From assembly GCF_011044255.1 (NCBI RefSeq), contig NZ_CP049107.1, forward strand, positions 3,655,001 to 3,719,000: a DNA stretch of 64,000 nucleotides, in the 5' to 3' direction. Origin of the DNA: Rhizorhabdus phycosphaerae (lineage in GTDB: Bacteria; Pseudomonadota; Alphaproteobacteria; Sphingomonadales; Sphingomonadaceae). The position numbers and the translations under genes were made by a program. Shown here one piece after another: positions 26,608 to 34,177 of the stretch (positions within the stretch are counted from its first letter, which is position 1; each line of letters begins with the position of its first letter). The notes under the pieces were generated by a model, which had not been told where the DNA came from, did no database searches, and saw only the letters and a list, made by a program, of their open reading frames with translations.

Positions 26608-27132
26608 GTGCGCTTTTTTAAATCCCTCTTCGGCATCGGACCCGATCCGCGCGAGGCGCTGATCCCTCTGTACAGCTCGGCGGTCGCCGAGGCGCGCCGC
26701 CCGCTCTGGTATGCCGACTATGGCGTGCCCGACACGCTGGATGGCCGGTTCGACATGGTCACGGCGACGTTCGCGCTGCTGCTGCTTCGCGCCGAACGCG
26801 AAGGCGACAAGGCGGGGGAGATCTCGGCCCTGCTCACCGAACTGTTCATCGAGGATATGGAGGGGCAGGTCCGCCAACTCGGCATCGGCGACGTCATCGT
26901 TGGCAAGCATCTGGGCAAGATGGTGTCCGCCATGGGCGGCCGGTTGCTCGCCTATCGGGAAGGCATGGCCGACCGCGAGGCCCTGACAGAGGCGCTCGTC
27001 CGCAATCTGTGGCGTGGCGAGCCGGGGCCGGATGCGAAGCCGGCCGAGGCAGCCGATGCCCTGCGCGCGATCCATGCGCGGATGGAGGCGACCGGCTGGG
27101 ACGATCTGATCGCCCGGGGCATCCCGGCATGA
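26608..27132 (+). CDS. Ubiquinol-cytochrome c chaperone family protein (UQCC1/Cbp3-like)
   Basis: 174 residues from a GTG at 26608 (VRFFKSLFGIGPDPRE) with GAGG 7 nt upstream; an in-frame ATG at 26578 would add ten residues that look unlike the family. The body shows DTLDGRFDMVTATFALLLLR, FIEDMEGQVRQLGIGDVIVGKHLGKM and YREGM, the hallmark pattern of the ubiquinol-cyt_C_chap family that helps assemble cytochrome b of complex III. It overlaps the DUF177 gene by 4 bp, a pairing common in sphingomonads. Confidence 0.88.
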   Translation: MRFFKSLFGIGPDPREALIPLYSSAVAEARRPLWYADYGVPDTLDGRFDMVTATFALLLLRAEREGDKAGEISALLTELFIEDMEGQVRQLGIGDVIVGKHLGKMVSAMGGRLLAYREGMADREALTEALVRNLWRGEPGPDAKPAEAADALRAIHARMEATGWDDLIARGIPA

Positions 27133-27653
27133 GCGCGGTCGAGTTCAGCCGACCGTTCCGGATCGACACGCTCGGTGATGGCGACCGTGCGGTCGAGATC
27201 GCAGCCGAGCCGGCGGAGCGGGCCGCGCTGGTCGTGCGTTTCGGGCTGCTCTCGCTCGATGCGCTGTCCGCCACCGCGACGCTGCGCCGCGAAGGCGAGC
27301 GGGTCTTCGCCGAAGGACGCATCAGGGCGGTGGTTGCACAGCCTTGCGTCGCCACCGGCGAGCCGGTGCCCTCCACCGTCGATGAGGCCTTCACGCTGCG
27401 CTTCGTGCCCGAAGGTGAAGGCGGCGAGGAGGAGATCGAACTCGACGCCGAGGATTGCGACGTTGTCGACTATGCCGGCGGCAGCATCGACCTGGGCGAG
27501 GCGGTCGCCGAGACGATGATGCTGAGCCTTGATCCTTTCCCGCGCAGCGCGGGCGCCGACGCCGTCCTGCGGGAGGCAGGCGTTCTCTCGGAAGACGAGG
27601 TGGTCAGCGGGCCCTTCGCTGCACTGAAAGCGCTCAAGGACAAGCTCGGCTGA
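27129..27653 (+). CDS. YceD/DUF177 family protein
   Basis: 174 residues from the ATG at 27129, overlapping the chaperone stop. The conserved segment VAQPCVATGEPVPSTVDEAFTLRFVPE and the acidic run EDCDVVDYAGGSIDLGEAVAETMMLSLDPFPR match DUF177. Family members in bacteria and plastids are linked to 23S rRNA accumulation. The usual downstream rpmF gene is absent here; the convergent nadB comes next. Confidence 0.88.
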   Translation: MSAVEFSRPFRIDTLGDGDRAVEIAAEPAERAALVVRFGLLSLDALSATATLRREGERVFAEGRIRAVVAQPCVATGEPVPSTVDEAFTLRFVPEGEGGEEEIELDAEDCDVVDYAGGSIDLGEAVAETMMLSLDPFPRSAGADAVLREAGVLSEDEVVSGPFAALKALKDKLG

Positions 27654-27663
27654 GCAACGCGCC

Positions 27664-29259
27664 TCACGGAACGAGGATCGTGTCCTTCGCCTCGTCGAGC
27701 ATGTCGGGATAGTCCAGCGTGTAGTGCAGGCCCCGGCTCTCCTTGCGGTGGAGCGCCGAGCGCACGATCAGGTCGGCGACGTCGACCAGGTTGCGCAGCT
27801 CGATCAGGTCGGGCGTGACTCGGAAGTTGCCATAATATTCGGCGACTTCCTGCCGCAGCAGCGCGACCCGATGCTGGGCGCGTTCGAGCCGCTTGGTCGT
27901 GCGGACGATGCCGACATAGTCCCACATGAAGCGGCGGATCTCGCGCCAGTTGTGCTGGACGATGACCTCTTCGTCCGAATCGGTGACGCGGCTTTCGTCC
28001 CAGGGACGGATGGCCGGGGGCGCGGGCATGTCGTCGAAATGCGCCTTGATATGCTCGGCTGCGGCATCGCCGAACACGAAGCATTCGAGCAGCGAGTTGG
28101 AGGCGAGGCGGTTGGCGCCGTGCAGCCCCGACTGGGTCACCTCGCCGGCGGCATAGAGGCCGGGCAGGTCGGTGCGTCCGTCGAGGTCCACCAGCACGCC
28201 GCCGCAGGTATAATGGGCGGCGGGCACGATCGGAATCGGATCGCGGGTGATGTCGATGCCCAGGCCGAGCAGCTTGGCGTGGATCGTCGGGAAATGGCCG
28301 GTGATGAACTCGGCCGGCTTGTGGCTGATGTCGAGATGGACATAGTCGAGGCCGAGACGCTTGATCTCATGGTCGATCGCGCGGGCGACGATATCCCGCG
28401 GGGCGAGTTCGGCGCGGCGGTCGAAGCGCGGCATGAAGCGGCGGCCGTTGGTCGGCAGTTTCAGCTGTCCGCCTTCGCCACGCATCGCTTCGGTGATCAG
28501 GAAATTCTTGACCTCGAGATTGTACAGGCAGGTCGGATGAAACTGCATGAACTCCATGTTCGACACGCGGCAGCCGGCGCGCCACGCCATGGCGATGCCG
28601 TCCCCGGTCGCGCCGCGCGGTGAGGTCGAGAAAAGATAGGCGCGGCTGGCGCCGCCCGAGGCGAGCACGGTGGCGCGCCCGGTGAAGCTCTCGATCGCGC
28701 CGGTCTTGCGGTCGAGCGCATAAACCCCCCACACATGGCCGTCGCCCGAATAGCGTTCGCCATGGCGGCTGGTGATCAGGTCGATCGCCGCGCGATCGGG
28801 GAACAGCGTGATGTTGGGGTGCGCGGCAGCGGCCTTTTCGAGCGCTACCTGCACCGCATGGCCGGTGGCGTCGTTGACGTGGACGATGCGGCGATGGCTG
28901 TGCCCGCCTTCGCGGGTCAGGTGCCAGCGATCCTCCTGGCCCTGCTCGGCCGGGTTGAAGGGGACGCCCAGCGCGGCGAGCTTCTCGATCGCGAGCGGCG
29001 CATGTTCGACGACAAACTCGACCGTTTCGCGGTTGTTGAGCCCAGCGCCGGCGACGATCGTGTCCTCGACATGCGACTCGAACGTGTCGCCCTGCTCCAG
29101 CACGGCCGCGATGCCGCCCTGCGCCCAGGCGGTCGAGCCGTCGGAGATTCCCGCCTTGGCGAGCACGCCGACGCGGTAATGATCGGCCAGGTTGAGCGCT
29201 GCGGTCAGCCCTGCAGCACCCGATCCGATGACGATGACGTCGAACCGATGCTCAGCCAT
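27664..29259 (-). CDS. nadB: L-aspartate oxidase
   Basis: 531 residues. An N-terminal FAD-binding start, FDVIVIGSGAAGLTAALNL, is followed by GGIAAVLEQGDTFESHVEDT and the succinate-dehydrogenase-like flavoprotein fold, with the substrate segment ANRLASNSLLECFVFGDAAA near 370-390. It oxidises L-aspartate to iminoaspartate, the first step of NAD synthesis. Its start overlaps the end of the ABC ATPase gene by 8 bp, so the two are co-transcribed. No nadA or nadC is adjacent. Confidence 0.95.
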   Translation of the reverse strand: MAEHRFDVIVIGSGAAGLTAALNLADHYRVGVLAKAGISDGSTAWAQGGIAAVLEQGDTFESHVEDTIVAGAGLNNRETVEFVVEHAPLAIEKLAALGVPFNPAEQGQEDRWHLTREGGHSHRRIVHVNDATGHAVQVALEKAAAAHPNITLFPDRAAIDLITSRHGERYSGDGHVWGVYALDRKTGAIESFTGRATVLASGGASRAYLFSTSPRGATGDGIAMAWRAGCRVSNMEFMQFHPTCLYNLEVKNFLITEAMRGEGGQLKLPTNGRRFMPRFDRRAELAPRDIVARAIDHEIKRLGLDYVHLDISHKPAEFITGHFPTIHAKLLGLGIDITRDPIPIVPAAHYTCGGVLVDLDGRTDLPGLYAAGEVTQSGLHGANRLASNSLLECFVFGDAAAEHIKAHFDDMPAPPAIRPWDESRVTDSDEEVIVQHNWREIRRFMWDYVGIVRTTKRLERAQHRVALLRQEVAEYYGNFRVTPDLIELRNLVDVADLIVRSALHRKESRGLHYTLDYPDMLDEAKDTILVP

Positions 29260-30175
29260 TGGCCGCGCGCGTCAGGGCGAGGAACACATCCTCCAGATCG
29301 GCCTCCTGCGTCGACACGTCGACGATGCCGAGGCCGTCGCGCTGGACCGCTGCCAGCACCTCCCCGGCGTTCACCTTGTCCTTGGAATAGGTGATCACCA
29401 GCGTGCGACTGTTCTTCAGTTCGACCTTTTCGAAGCAGATCGCCTCGGGAGGTGCGTCCAGATCACGGTCGACGGTGACGGATACGGCCTTTTCTTGCGC
29501 CTTGCCGACGAGGTCGCGGGTCGGCTCGTTGGCGATCACCTTGCCGTGATTGATGATCGCGATCCGGTCGCAAAGCTCTTCGGCTTCCTCGAGGTAGTGC
29601 GTCGTCAGCACGACCGTCACGCCGCCCGCGTTCAACTCGCGCACATATTCCCAAAGCTGCTGACGCAGCTCGACGTCGACGCCGGCGGTCGGCTCGTCGA
29701 GCACCAGCACCGGCGGCGAATGGACCATCGCTTTGGCGACGAGAAGCCGGCGCTTCATGCCGCCCGACAGCGAACGGGCATAGGCGTCCGCCTTGTCGTG
29801 CAGATGCACCGCGCGGAGCAGCGCGTCAGTATGCCGCTTCGCTTTTGGAATGCCATAGAAGCCGGCAGTGTTTTCCAGTGTCTCGCGTGGGGTGAAGAAG
29901 GGATCGAACACGATCTCCTGCGGCACGATACCGATCGACGCCTTGGCGTTGCGCGGGTCCGCATCGATGTCGAACCCCCAGATCGATACCTTCCCGGCGC
30001 TCTTGTTGACCAGCCCGGCAAGGATGTTGATCGTGGTCGACTTGCCGGCACCATTAGGGCCGAGCAGACCGAAGATCTGGCCACGGGGAATGTCGAGATC
30101 GACGTCGAAAAGGGCTTGCTTGCCGCCCTTGTAGATTTTCGACAGGCCCCGGATGCTGATCGCCGCTTCGCTCAT
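29252..30175 (-). CDS. ABC-2-type transporter ATP-binding protein (CcmA/DrrA-like)
   Basis: 307 residues from the ATG at 30175 (MSEAAISIRGLSKIYKGG). All ATPase motifs are intact: Walker A GPNGAGKST, Q-loop IVPQE, signature LSGGMKRR, Walker B LVLDEPTAG and H-loop LTTHY. The C-terminal ~80 residues are the extension of CcmA-type subunits. The partner membrane subunit normally follows on the same strand, but here nadB follows with an overlap and a repeat lies upstream, so the permease is unlinked. The substrate is unknown. Confidence 0.88.
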   Translation of the reverse strand: MSEAAISIRGLSKIYKGGKQALFDVDLDIPRGQIFGLLGPNGAGKSTTINILAGLVNKSAGKVSIWGFDIDADPRNAKASIGIVPQEIVFDPFFTPRETLENTAGFYGIPKAKRHTDALLRAVHLHDKADAYARSLSGGMKRRLLVAKAMVHSPPVLVLDEPTAGVDVELRQQLWEYVRELNAGGVTVVLTTHYLEEAEELCDRIAIINHGKVIANEPTRDLVGKAQEKAVSVTVDRDLDAPPEAICFEKVELKNSRTLVITYSKDKVNAGEVLAAVQRDGLGIVDVSTQEADLEDVFLALTRAANG

Positions 30176-30273
30176 GGCGGGGGAGATAGCGGCTGCGGGG
30201 CGATGGTGCAAAGGGAGACGAAGGGGCGGGTGACGATCAGCCTCGCGGCGAGGCGCGTTATTGGTCCGAGCAG

Positions 30274-30385
30274 CCCCTCCACCGTCCTGCGGACGGTTCC
30301 CCTCCCCGTTCCGGGGAGGATGTATTGCAGCACCCCAGTTCCTCCCCGGTACGGGGAGGGCACCATGCGGAGCATGGTGGAGGGG
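30274..30385. repeat. Palindromic intergenic repeat, copy 2 (112 bp, inverted)
   Basis: This is the reverse complement of the element at 25801-25917: the same CCCCTCCACC termini and the same four hairpins (GTCC-tgc-GGAC, CTCCCCG-tt-CCGGGGAG, CTCCCCGgtaCGGGGAG, CCATGC-gga-GCATGG) with a different central spacer. It fills most of the 302-bp gene-free gap between the ABC ATPase start (30175) and the lipoprotein stop (30478); the rest of that gap shows nothing I recognise. Confidence 0.85.
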
Positions 30386-30477
30386 AGGGCGGGACGCTCC
30401 TCAATGCCGGATCGCCTAGGCCGACAACTCCTCAAACCGACCTTACTCTGCGCGTTAGGAGGACAGCCCGGCGGCGT

Positions 30478-31116
30478 TCAGAACCAGCAGTCGAGCGTCG
30501 TCCGCGTCCCTTCACGAGTCAGCTGCACGAAGGGGGATGCTTCCGCCTTGCTCTGCGGCTGCTTGCCCTCGGTGTCGAAGGCGAAGCCCCTACGGTTGAG
30601 CGCCGATCGAACCTTTTCGAACGGCGCGTCGAAGAGGAAGCCATAGGCCCAGCTGTCGCTGAAATTGGCCGCAGCGCTTTCGATGCGGATCAGCGGCAAA
30701 CCGAACCAGCGTGCCTGTACGGGGAGCTTGGCCTTGATGGTCGGCTCTTCATCCGCCGCCATGTCGGGATGGCGGACGGTCTCCAGAGCCGGTTGCCCGA
30801 ATGCCGCCCGAAATTCGGCGGGCGCGATAACCTCCCCCAGGCTGATCGGATCCTTGCCGTTGATCTTCAACAACCCCTCGACCAGCGTGCCGCCTGCCCC
30901 GTCGAGTTCGCACTGGGCGGTGTCCGAAAAATGGAGAAGCCCGTCCAGCACGATCGGCTGCGGGAGGGAGGGGCGGGGCTTTTCGGCAGGCGCGGTGATC
31001 ATCGCAGTGCGGGGGTTCTGCGGCGTAACGCTCATGTTCCGCGGCGCATTGTCCTGGCAACCGGCCAACGACAGGAGGAGCAGCGGCGCAGCCAGATAGG
31101 AAACCTGGCTTTTCAT
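30478..31116 (-). CDS. Hypothetical lipoprotein
   Basis: 212 residues from the ATG at 31116, preceded by AAGGACGG. The signal peptide is MKSQVSYLAAPLLLLSLAGC with lipobox LAGC (Cys20). The mature part begins with a Pro-rich linker, followed by a soluble domain with two cysteines (one in QCELDG, one near the C-terminus in TLDCWF) that could pair. I recognise no domain. It is probably anchored in the outer membrane. The upstream M23-like gene is on the same strand, 145 bp away. Confidence 0.75.
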   Translation of the reverse strand: MKSQVSYLAAPLLLLSLAGCQDNAPRNMSVTPQNPRTAMITAPAEKPRPSLPQPIVLDGLLHFSDTAQCELDGAGGTLVEGLLKINGKDPISLGEVIAPAEFRAAFGQPALETVRHPDMAADEEPTIKAKLPVQARWFGLPLIRIESAAANFSDSWAYGFLFDAPFEKVRSALNRRGFAFDTEGKQPQSKAEASPFVQLTREGTRTTLDCWF

Positions 31117-31261
31117 GCTGAACCGTCCTTCCCATCCCACCGTGCCGGATAGAAGTTTGGTGCCATTGCGTTGCCGAACGGCAGGCGGCGAGCGATCTAC
31201 CTGAGGCTTCTTGCTTCCTTCTTTTGTGCGTCGGACCATCTCGTTAGCCCCCAATAGAATG

Positions 31262-31933
31262 TTATTCCTGAACCCAATCATCGCCTTGGTGGCCATCTTT
31301 GTATTGGGACCCGCGGTGCATGGCATCCTTTTCACGAAATTGCCGTCCGCGCTTGCCTCCCCCTCCAAATGGGTCAACGGCGGGAGGCGCTACAAGGCGG
31401 CCATATTTGTCGTAAGCCTGTACGTGAACATGCGGGCCGGTGGACCGCCCGTTGGTAGGATTTCCATAGCGGCCGATGATGTCGCCAGCCCTCACTTCCG
31501 TGCCATCGGGAAGAGTCGATGAGGGCTCCATGTGGCCATAGCCCACCCGGCTGCCATCCTTGAGAAGAAGCCATGTGCGCCAGCCCATGCCGCTTCCTTT
31601 CCCATGGTGGGCATTCGGATTCTGCCAGCCGGTCATGCTGCGCATGATCACTCCGTCGGAGGGCGCCTTTACCTCTCCACGCGATCGAGCGGCCGTTTGA
31701 GCATCGGAGCCACCTGCTGCGACCGCTCCTCGCGCTCTGTAGGTCGGCGCAAGGTCGAAAAGTGGTTCTATGTCATAGCTCAGGCGGGGATCATGTTCAT
31801 AGACGTCCGCCTCGGGCAGGCTGGCGAGGTCGTAGGGTAGCCTGAAGCTGCCGGATGCAGCGTCTGGCGAAACACCATCCTGTTCTGCCAGCAGTTTTCT
31901 CCAAAAAGATTTATGATCGACTTTATCGGCCAT
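31262..31933 (-). CDS. M23/LytM-fold peptidase-like protein, no signal peptide
   Basis: 223 residues with a strong AAGGAG site before the ATG at 31933. The segment GEVKAPSDGVI...VGYGHMEPSSTLPDGTEVRAGDIIGRYGNPTNGRSTGPHVHVQAY (about 86-172) is the LytM/M23 fold with the H-x-H pair (H168, H170). The N-terminal zinc ligands (H-x3-D) that should precede GEVKAPSDG are not visible, so catalysis is doubtful. There is no signal peptide or membrane helix; the first 85 residues are charged and of unknown function. A degenerate peptidoglycan-binding factor or a non-classically secreted protein is possible. Confidence 0.72.
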   Translation of the reverse strand: MADKVDHKSFWRKLLAEQDGVSPDAASGSFRLPYDLASLPEADVYEHDPRLSYDIEPLFDLAPTYRARGAVAAGGSDAQTAARSRGEVKAPSDGVIMRSMTGWQNPNAHHGKGSGMGWRTWLLLKDGSRVGYGHMEPSSTLPDGTEVRAGDIIGRYGNPTNGRSTGPHVHVQAYDKYGRLVAPPAVDPFGGGGKRGRQFREKDAMHRGSQYKDGHQGDDWVQE

Positions 31934-32066
31934 CGCTTATCTCCTTCTCAGGAGAGTTGTCCCGCCAAACCCTGTTTGTAAAGAACAAAGAAAGAACGAA
32001 ATCTTCGTGCGCATGCAACGGGTGCTACGTGGGAACGCGATGCGGAATCGTTGGGCGCGGGCGCCT

Positions 32067-33005
32067 TCACCCCTTCCCCGGTGCCACCGGCAGGCAGTCG
32101 AGCCCGGCGCCGGCTGCGGCGGCGCAGAGGGCGATCGCCTGGTTCCGGTCGGTGACCGGACCGATGCGGACGCGGACGAGTGCGCTGGCCGGGACTGGCT
32201 CGTAAACGGGCTCGAAGTCGTTCGCTGCGCTCATGCGCTGGCGGATGCGCGACCAGGCGTCGCGGGCGGCGCGGTCGCCCGAATAGGCGCCGAGTTGGAT
32301 GCGCCAGGGCGGGCCGGCTGATGACGTGACGGTGGTAGAAAACGACGCCATGCGCGCCACCGGTTTGGCGGTACCGCTCCGGCCTATCTTCTCCCAGTCG
32401 GCGAGGGCCAGACGGTAGTCGGCATAGGCACGATAGAAATCGGTGAAGGGCTGGACCAGCCGGGCGAGAGCCGCAGGGGCAGCGGAGTCGAGCGTCTCCG
32501 GCGCCAATGCGGCCAATTCGGCGGCGACCTCTTTCGCGGAAGCGCAGAAGACCGGCTGGGCGGGGGGCTGGGCGAAGAAATTATACACCTGGGTAACATG
32601 GGCATCGGTGGCCGACGTACTGCCGAGGCGAGCCGTTTCTGCCTTATAGGCCTTGGCGAGAGTCTTGCGCTGCCGACTCAGCATGGCGTTGTAATTCGCG
32701 GTGATGCCGGTCTTGCCTGTTCGGTCGCAACTCAGGGCGGCGACGTTCAGGGCCGACCGAAGATGCCACAGCGCCTCGATGTCCGGGATGTCCGAATTGA
32801 CCGTGCGGTAGCCGCCATGGCCGTCGCTCTCGGGGAGGCGAAGGCCCTCGGGCGCGCCGGAAGGAGGCAGGGGGCGAGGCTGGCTCGTCGTCGGTGGCGG
32901 CGGCGCGGGAGCCGTCTTCACCGGCTTTCGTCCGCATCCGACCAGCAAGAGCGCCGCTCCCGTCGCCGCCAGCAGGGCAAGCCCTGAACGCCCCTCGATC
33001 GCCAT
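32067..33005 (-). CDS. SPOR-domain lipoprotein
   Basis: 312 residues with signal peptide and lipobox LLLVGC (Cys24), then a Pro-rich spacer, a central helical domain (about 70-225, unrecognised), and a C-terminal SPOR domain: WRIQLGAYSGDRAARDAWSRIRQRM...LVRVRIGPVTDRNQAIALC (about 237-305). SPOR domains bind denuded septal peptidoglycan, so the protein may act at the division site. It stands alone between the M23-like gene and the RNase H-like gene, all on the minus strand. Confidence 0.8.
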   Translation of the reverse strand: MAIEGRSGLALLAATGAALLLVGCGRKPVKTAPAPPPPTTSQPRPLPPSGAPEGLRLPESDGHGGYRTVNSDIPDIEALWHLRSALNVAALSCDRTGKTGITANYNAMLSRQRKTLAKAYKAETARLGSTSATDAHVTQVYNFFAQPPAQPVFCASAKEVAAELAALAPETLDSAAPAALARLVQPFTDFYRAYADYRLALADWEKIGRSGTAKPVARMASFSTTVTSSAGPPWRIQLGAYSGDRAARDAWSRIRQRMSAANDFEPVYEPVPASALVRVRIGPVTDRNQAIALCAAAAGAGLDCLPVAPGKG

Positions 33006-33110
33006 CCTGTTTCCATCCCGACCTCGTTCGGGGGGACCTTGCGCGTGGGGCAGGGCGATGTCAGGCGGCCTTGCGCCGGTGCGAGTCCGGCGCGGGTCGG
33101 ACCGAGTTCC

Positions 33111-33485
33111 TCAATAGCCGCGCCGCATCGCCTCCAGCGCGATCCCGGCCAAATTCCGCTTGCGGCCGACATGGCGTAGGCGAACGCGGTCGAATGTCGC
33201 TGCCTCGGCGCGGAAGCGGGCGAGCCAGGGGCGGCGGGTCGGCTGCCTGTCGGTCGCCTGCCGAATGACCGAGAGCGAGTCCCCCAGCAGGACGATATCT
33301 GACAGCCCGGCCGCTTTGGCGCGCTCCAGCGCATGGAGTGCTGCGGACCATTCGGCGTCTTCGTTGTCGCCCTGGCCCAGGCCGGTGCGAATCTCGGCCA
33401 CGCCGCGCAGCATTGTTGCGGTCTCCATCACACCGGGGTTGGGGCGGCAGCCGCCGTCGAAATAAAGGGTGGTCGGCTTGTTCAC
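33111..33485 (-). CDS. RNase H-fold (reverse-transcriptase-like RNase HI) protein
   Basis: 124 residues. The RNase H pattern YFDGGCRPNPG (D10), NEDAEWSAALHAL (E45) and LLGDSLSVI (D69) is intact. The fourth acidic position, normally Asp in an N-x-x-AD-x-LA helix, reads NLAGIALE, so D is replaced by G114. Such short proteins may still bind two metals through three acids, but activity is uncertain. Divergent from the small secreted protein gene. Confidence 0.8.
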   Translation of the reverse strand: MNKPTTLYFDGGCRPNPGVMETATMLRGVAEIRTGLGQGDNEDAEWSAALHALERAKAAGLSDIVLLGDSLSVIRQATDRQPTRRPWLARFRAEAATFDRVRLRHVGRKRNLAGIALEAMRRGY

Positions 33486-33519
33486 GCGGGCTTCACATGG
33501 CAGGGTTCAAGGCGACAGC

Positions 33520-33837
33520 ATGACAGCACATCGCGCCTCCCTCCGCCATGCCTTCGCGCTGGCTGCCCTGCTGCTGGCGAGTGCTGCCGCGCAAGCGGAG
33601 GAAACGGTGATTGCGCTCAGCCCGGCCGAGAAGGAAAAGCTGCTCGACGCGGCGGCGCAGAAGCCTCGGCCCGTTGGCGAACTTCCGGTGAACGGTGTCA
33701 TCGGCAAGGTCCATGGCCAGGTCGGCATGTTTGTCGGCACCGGAGGAGCACGCGGCGTTTTCGGCACGGCGGTCGCCCCGGTCGGCGAAACCGGCCAGAT
33801 CGCAGTATCGTTCGAGAATAGCCGCTTTCGGTACTGA
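33520..33837 (+). CDS. Small secreted hypothetical protein
   Basis: 105 residues from the ATG at 33520 after AAGGCG. Signal peptide MTAHRASLRHAFALAALLLASAAAQA with cleavage before EETV. The mature 79 residues are Ala/Gly-rich and end ISVSFENSRFRY-like (QIAVSFENSRFRY). No domain is recognised. It is likely periplasmic. Confidence 0.65.
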   Translation: MTAHRASLRHAFALAALLLASAAAQAEETVIALSPAEKEKLLDAAAQKPRPVGELPVNGVIGKVHGQVGMFVGTGGARGVFGTAVAPVGETGQIAVSFENSRFRY

Positions 33838-33898
33838 TCGGTCGACTCACGCATTTCTTCGCGTTGCACGCTGCCGCGACGCTTGCTAATCGGCGCCC

Positions 33899-34102
33899 AT
33901 GAGCATCCCGGCGCCGAATCCCGAAATCGTCACCGTCACCAAGACGCGCGTCGCCTGCGACGGCGCGAGCGACATTCCGGGTGGAGCGTCACTCGGCCAT
34001 CCGCGCGTGTTCATCGAGATCGATCCCGAGATCGGATATGCCGATTGCGGCTATTGTGATCGCCGCTTCGTCCTCGAAGGCGCCGGCACCGGTCATCATT
34101 GA
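33899..34102 (+). CDS. CHCC-type zinc-finger protein (NDUFS6-like)
   Basis: 67 residues. Zinc ligands fit the C-x13-H-x15-C-x2-C pattern: C20 (VACDG), H34 (LGHPRVFIEID), C50 and C53 (YADCGYCDRRF). This is the zf-CHCC family, related to the NDUFS6 accessory subunit of complex I. Its bacterial role is not settled. It lies 75 bp upstream of tldD on the same strand. Confidence 0.88.
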   Translation: MSIPAPNPEIVTVTKTRVACDGASDIPGGASLGHPRVFIEIDPEIGYADCGYCDRRFVLEGAGTGHH

Positions 34103-34177
34103 TTGCCGGCCGGGCGTTGATAGCGCGCCGCCAATAATCGCTATTGGGCTTCGCGCCGGAGCGCCTATATCGGGCGC

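Noticed and set aside
25972-27075. 367-codon version of the bamE-like gene
   Set aside because: The extra 200 codons cross the divergent chaperone gene; the ATG at 26454 has a strong ribosome site and a proper lipoprotein signal.
25801-30385. CRISPR or transposon interpretation of the paired repeats
   Set aside because: Only two copies, in opposite orientation, 4.4 kb apart, with no cas genes, no transposase and no spacer series.
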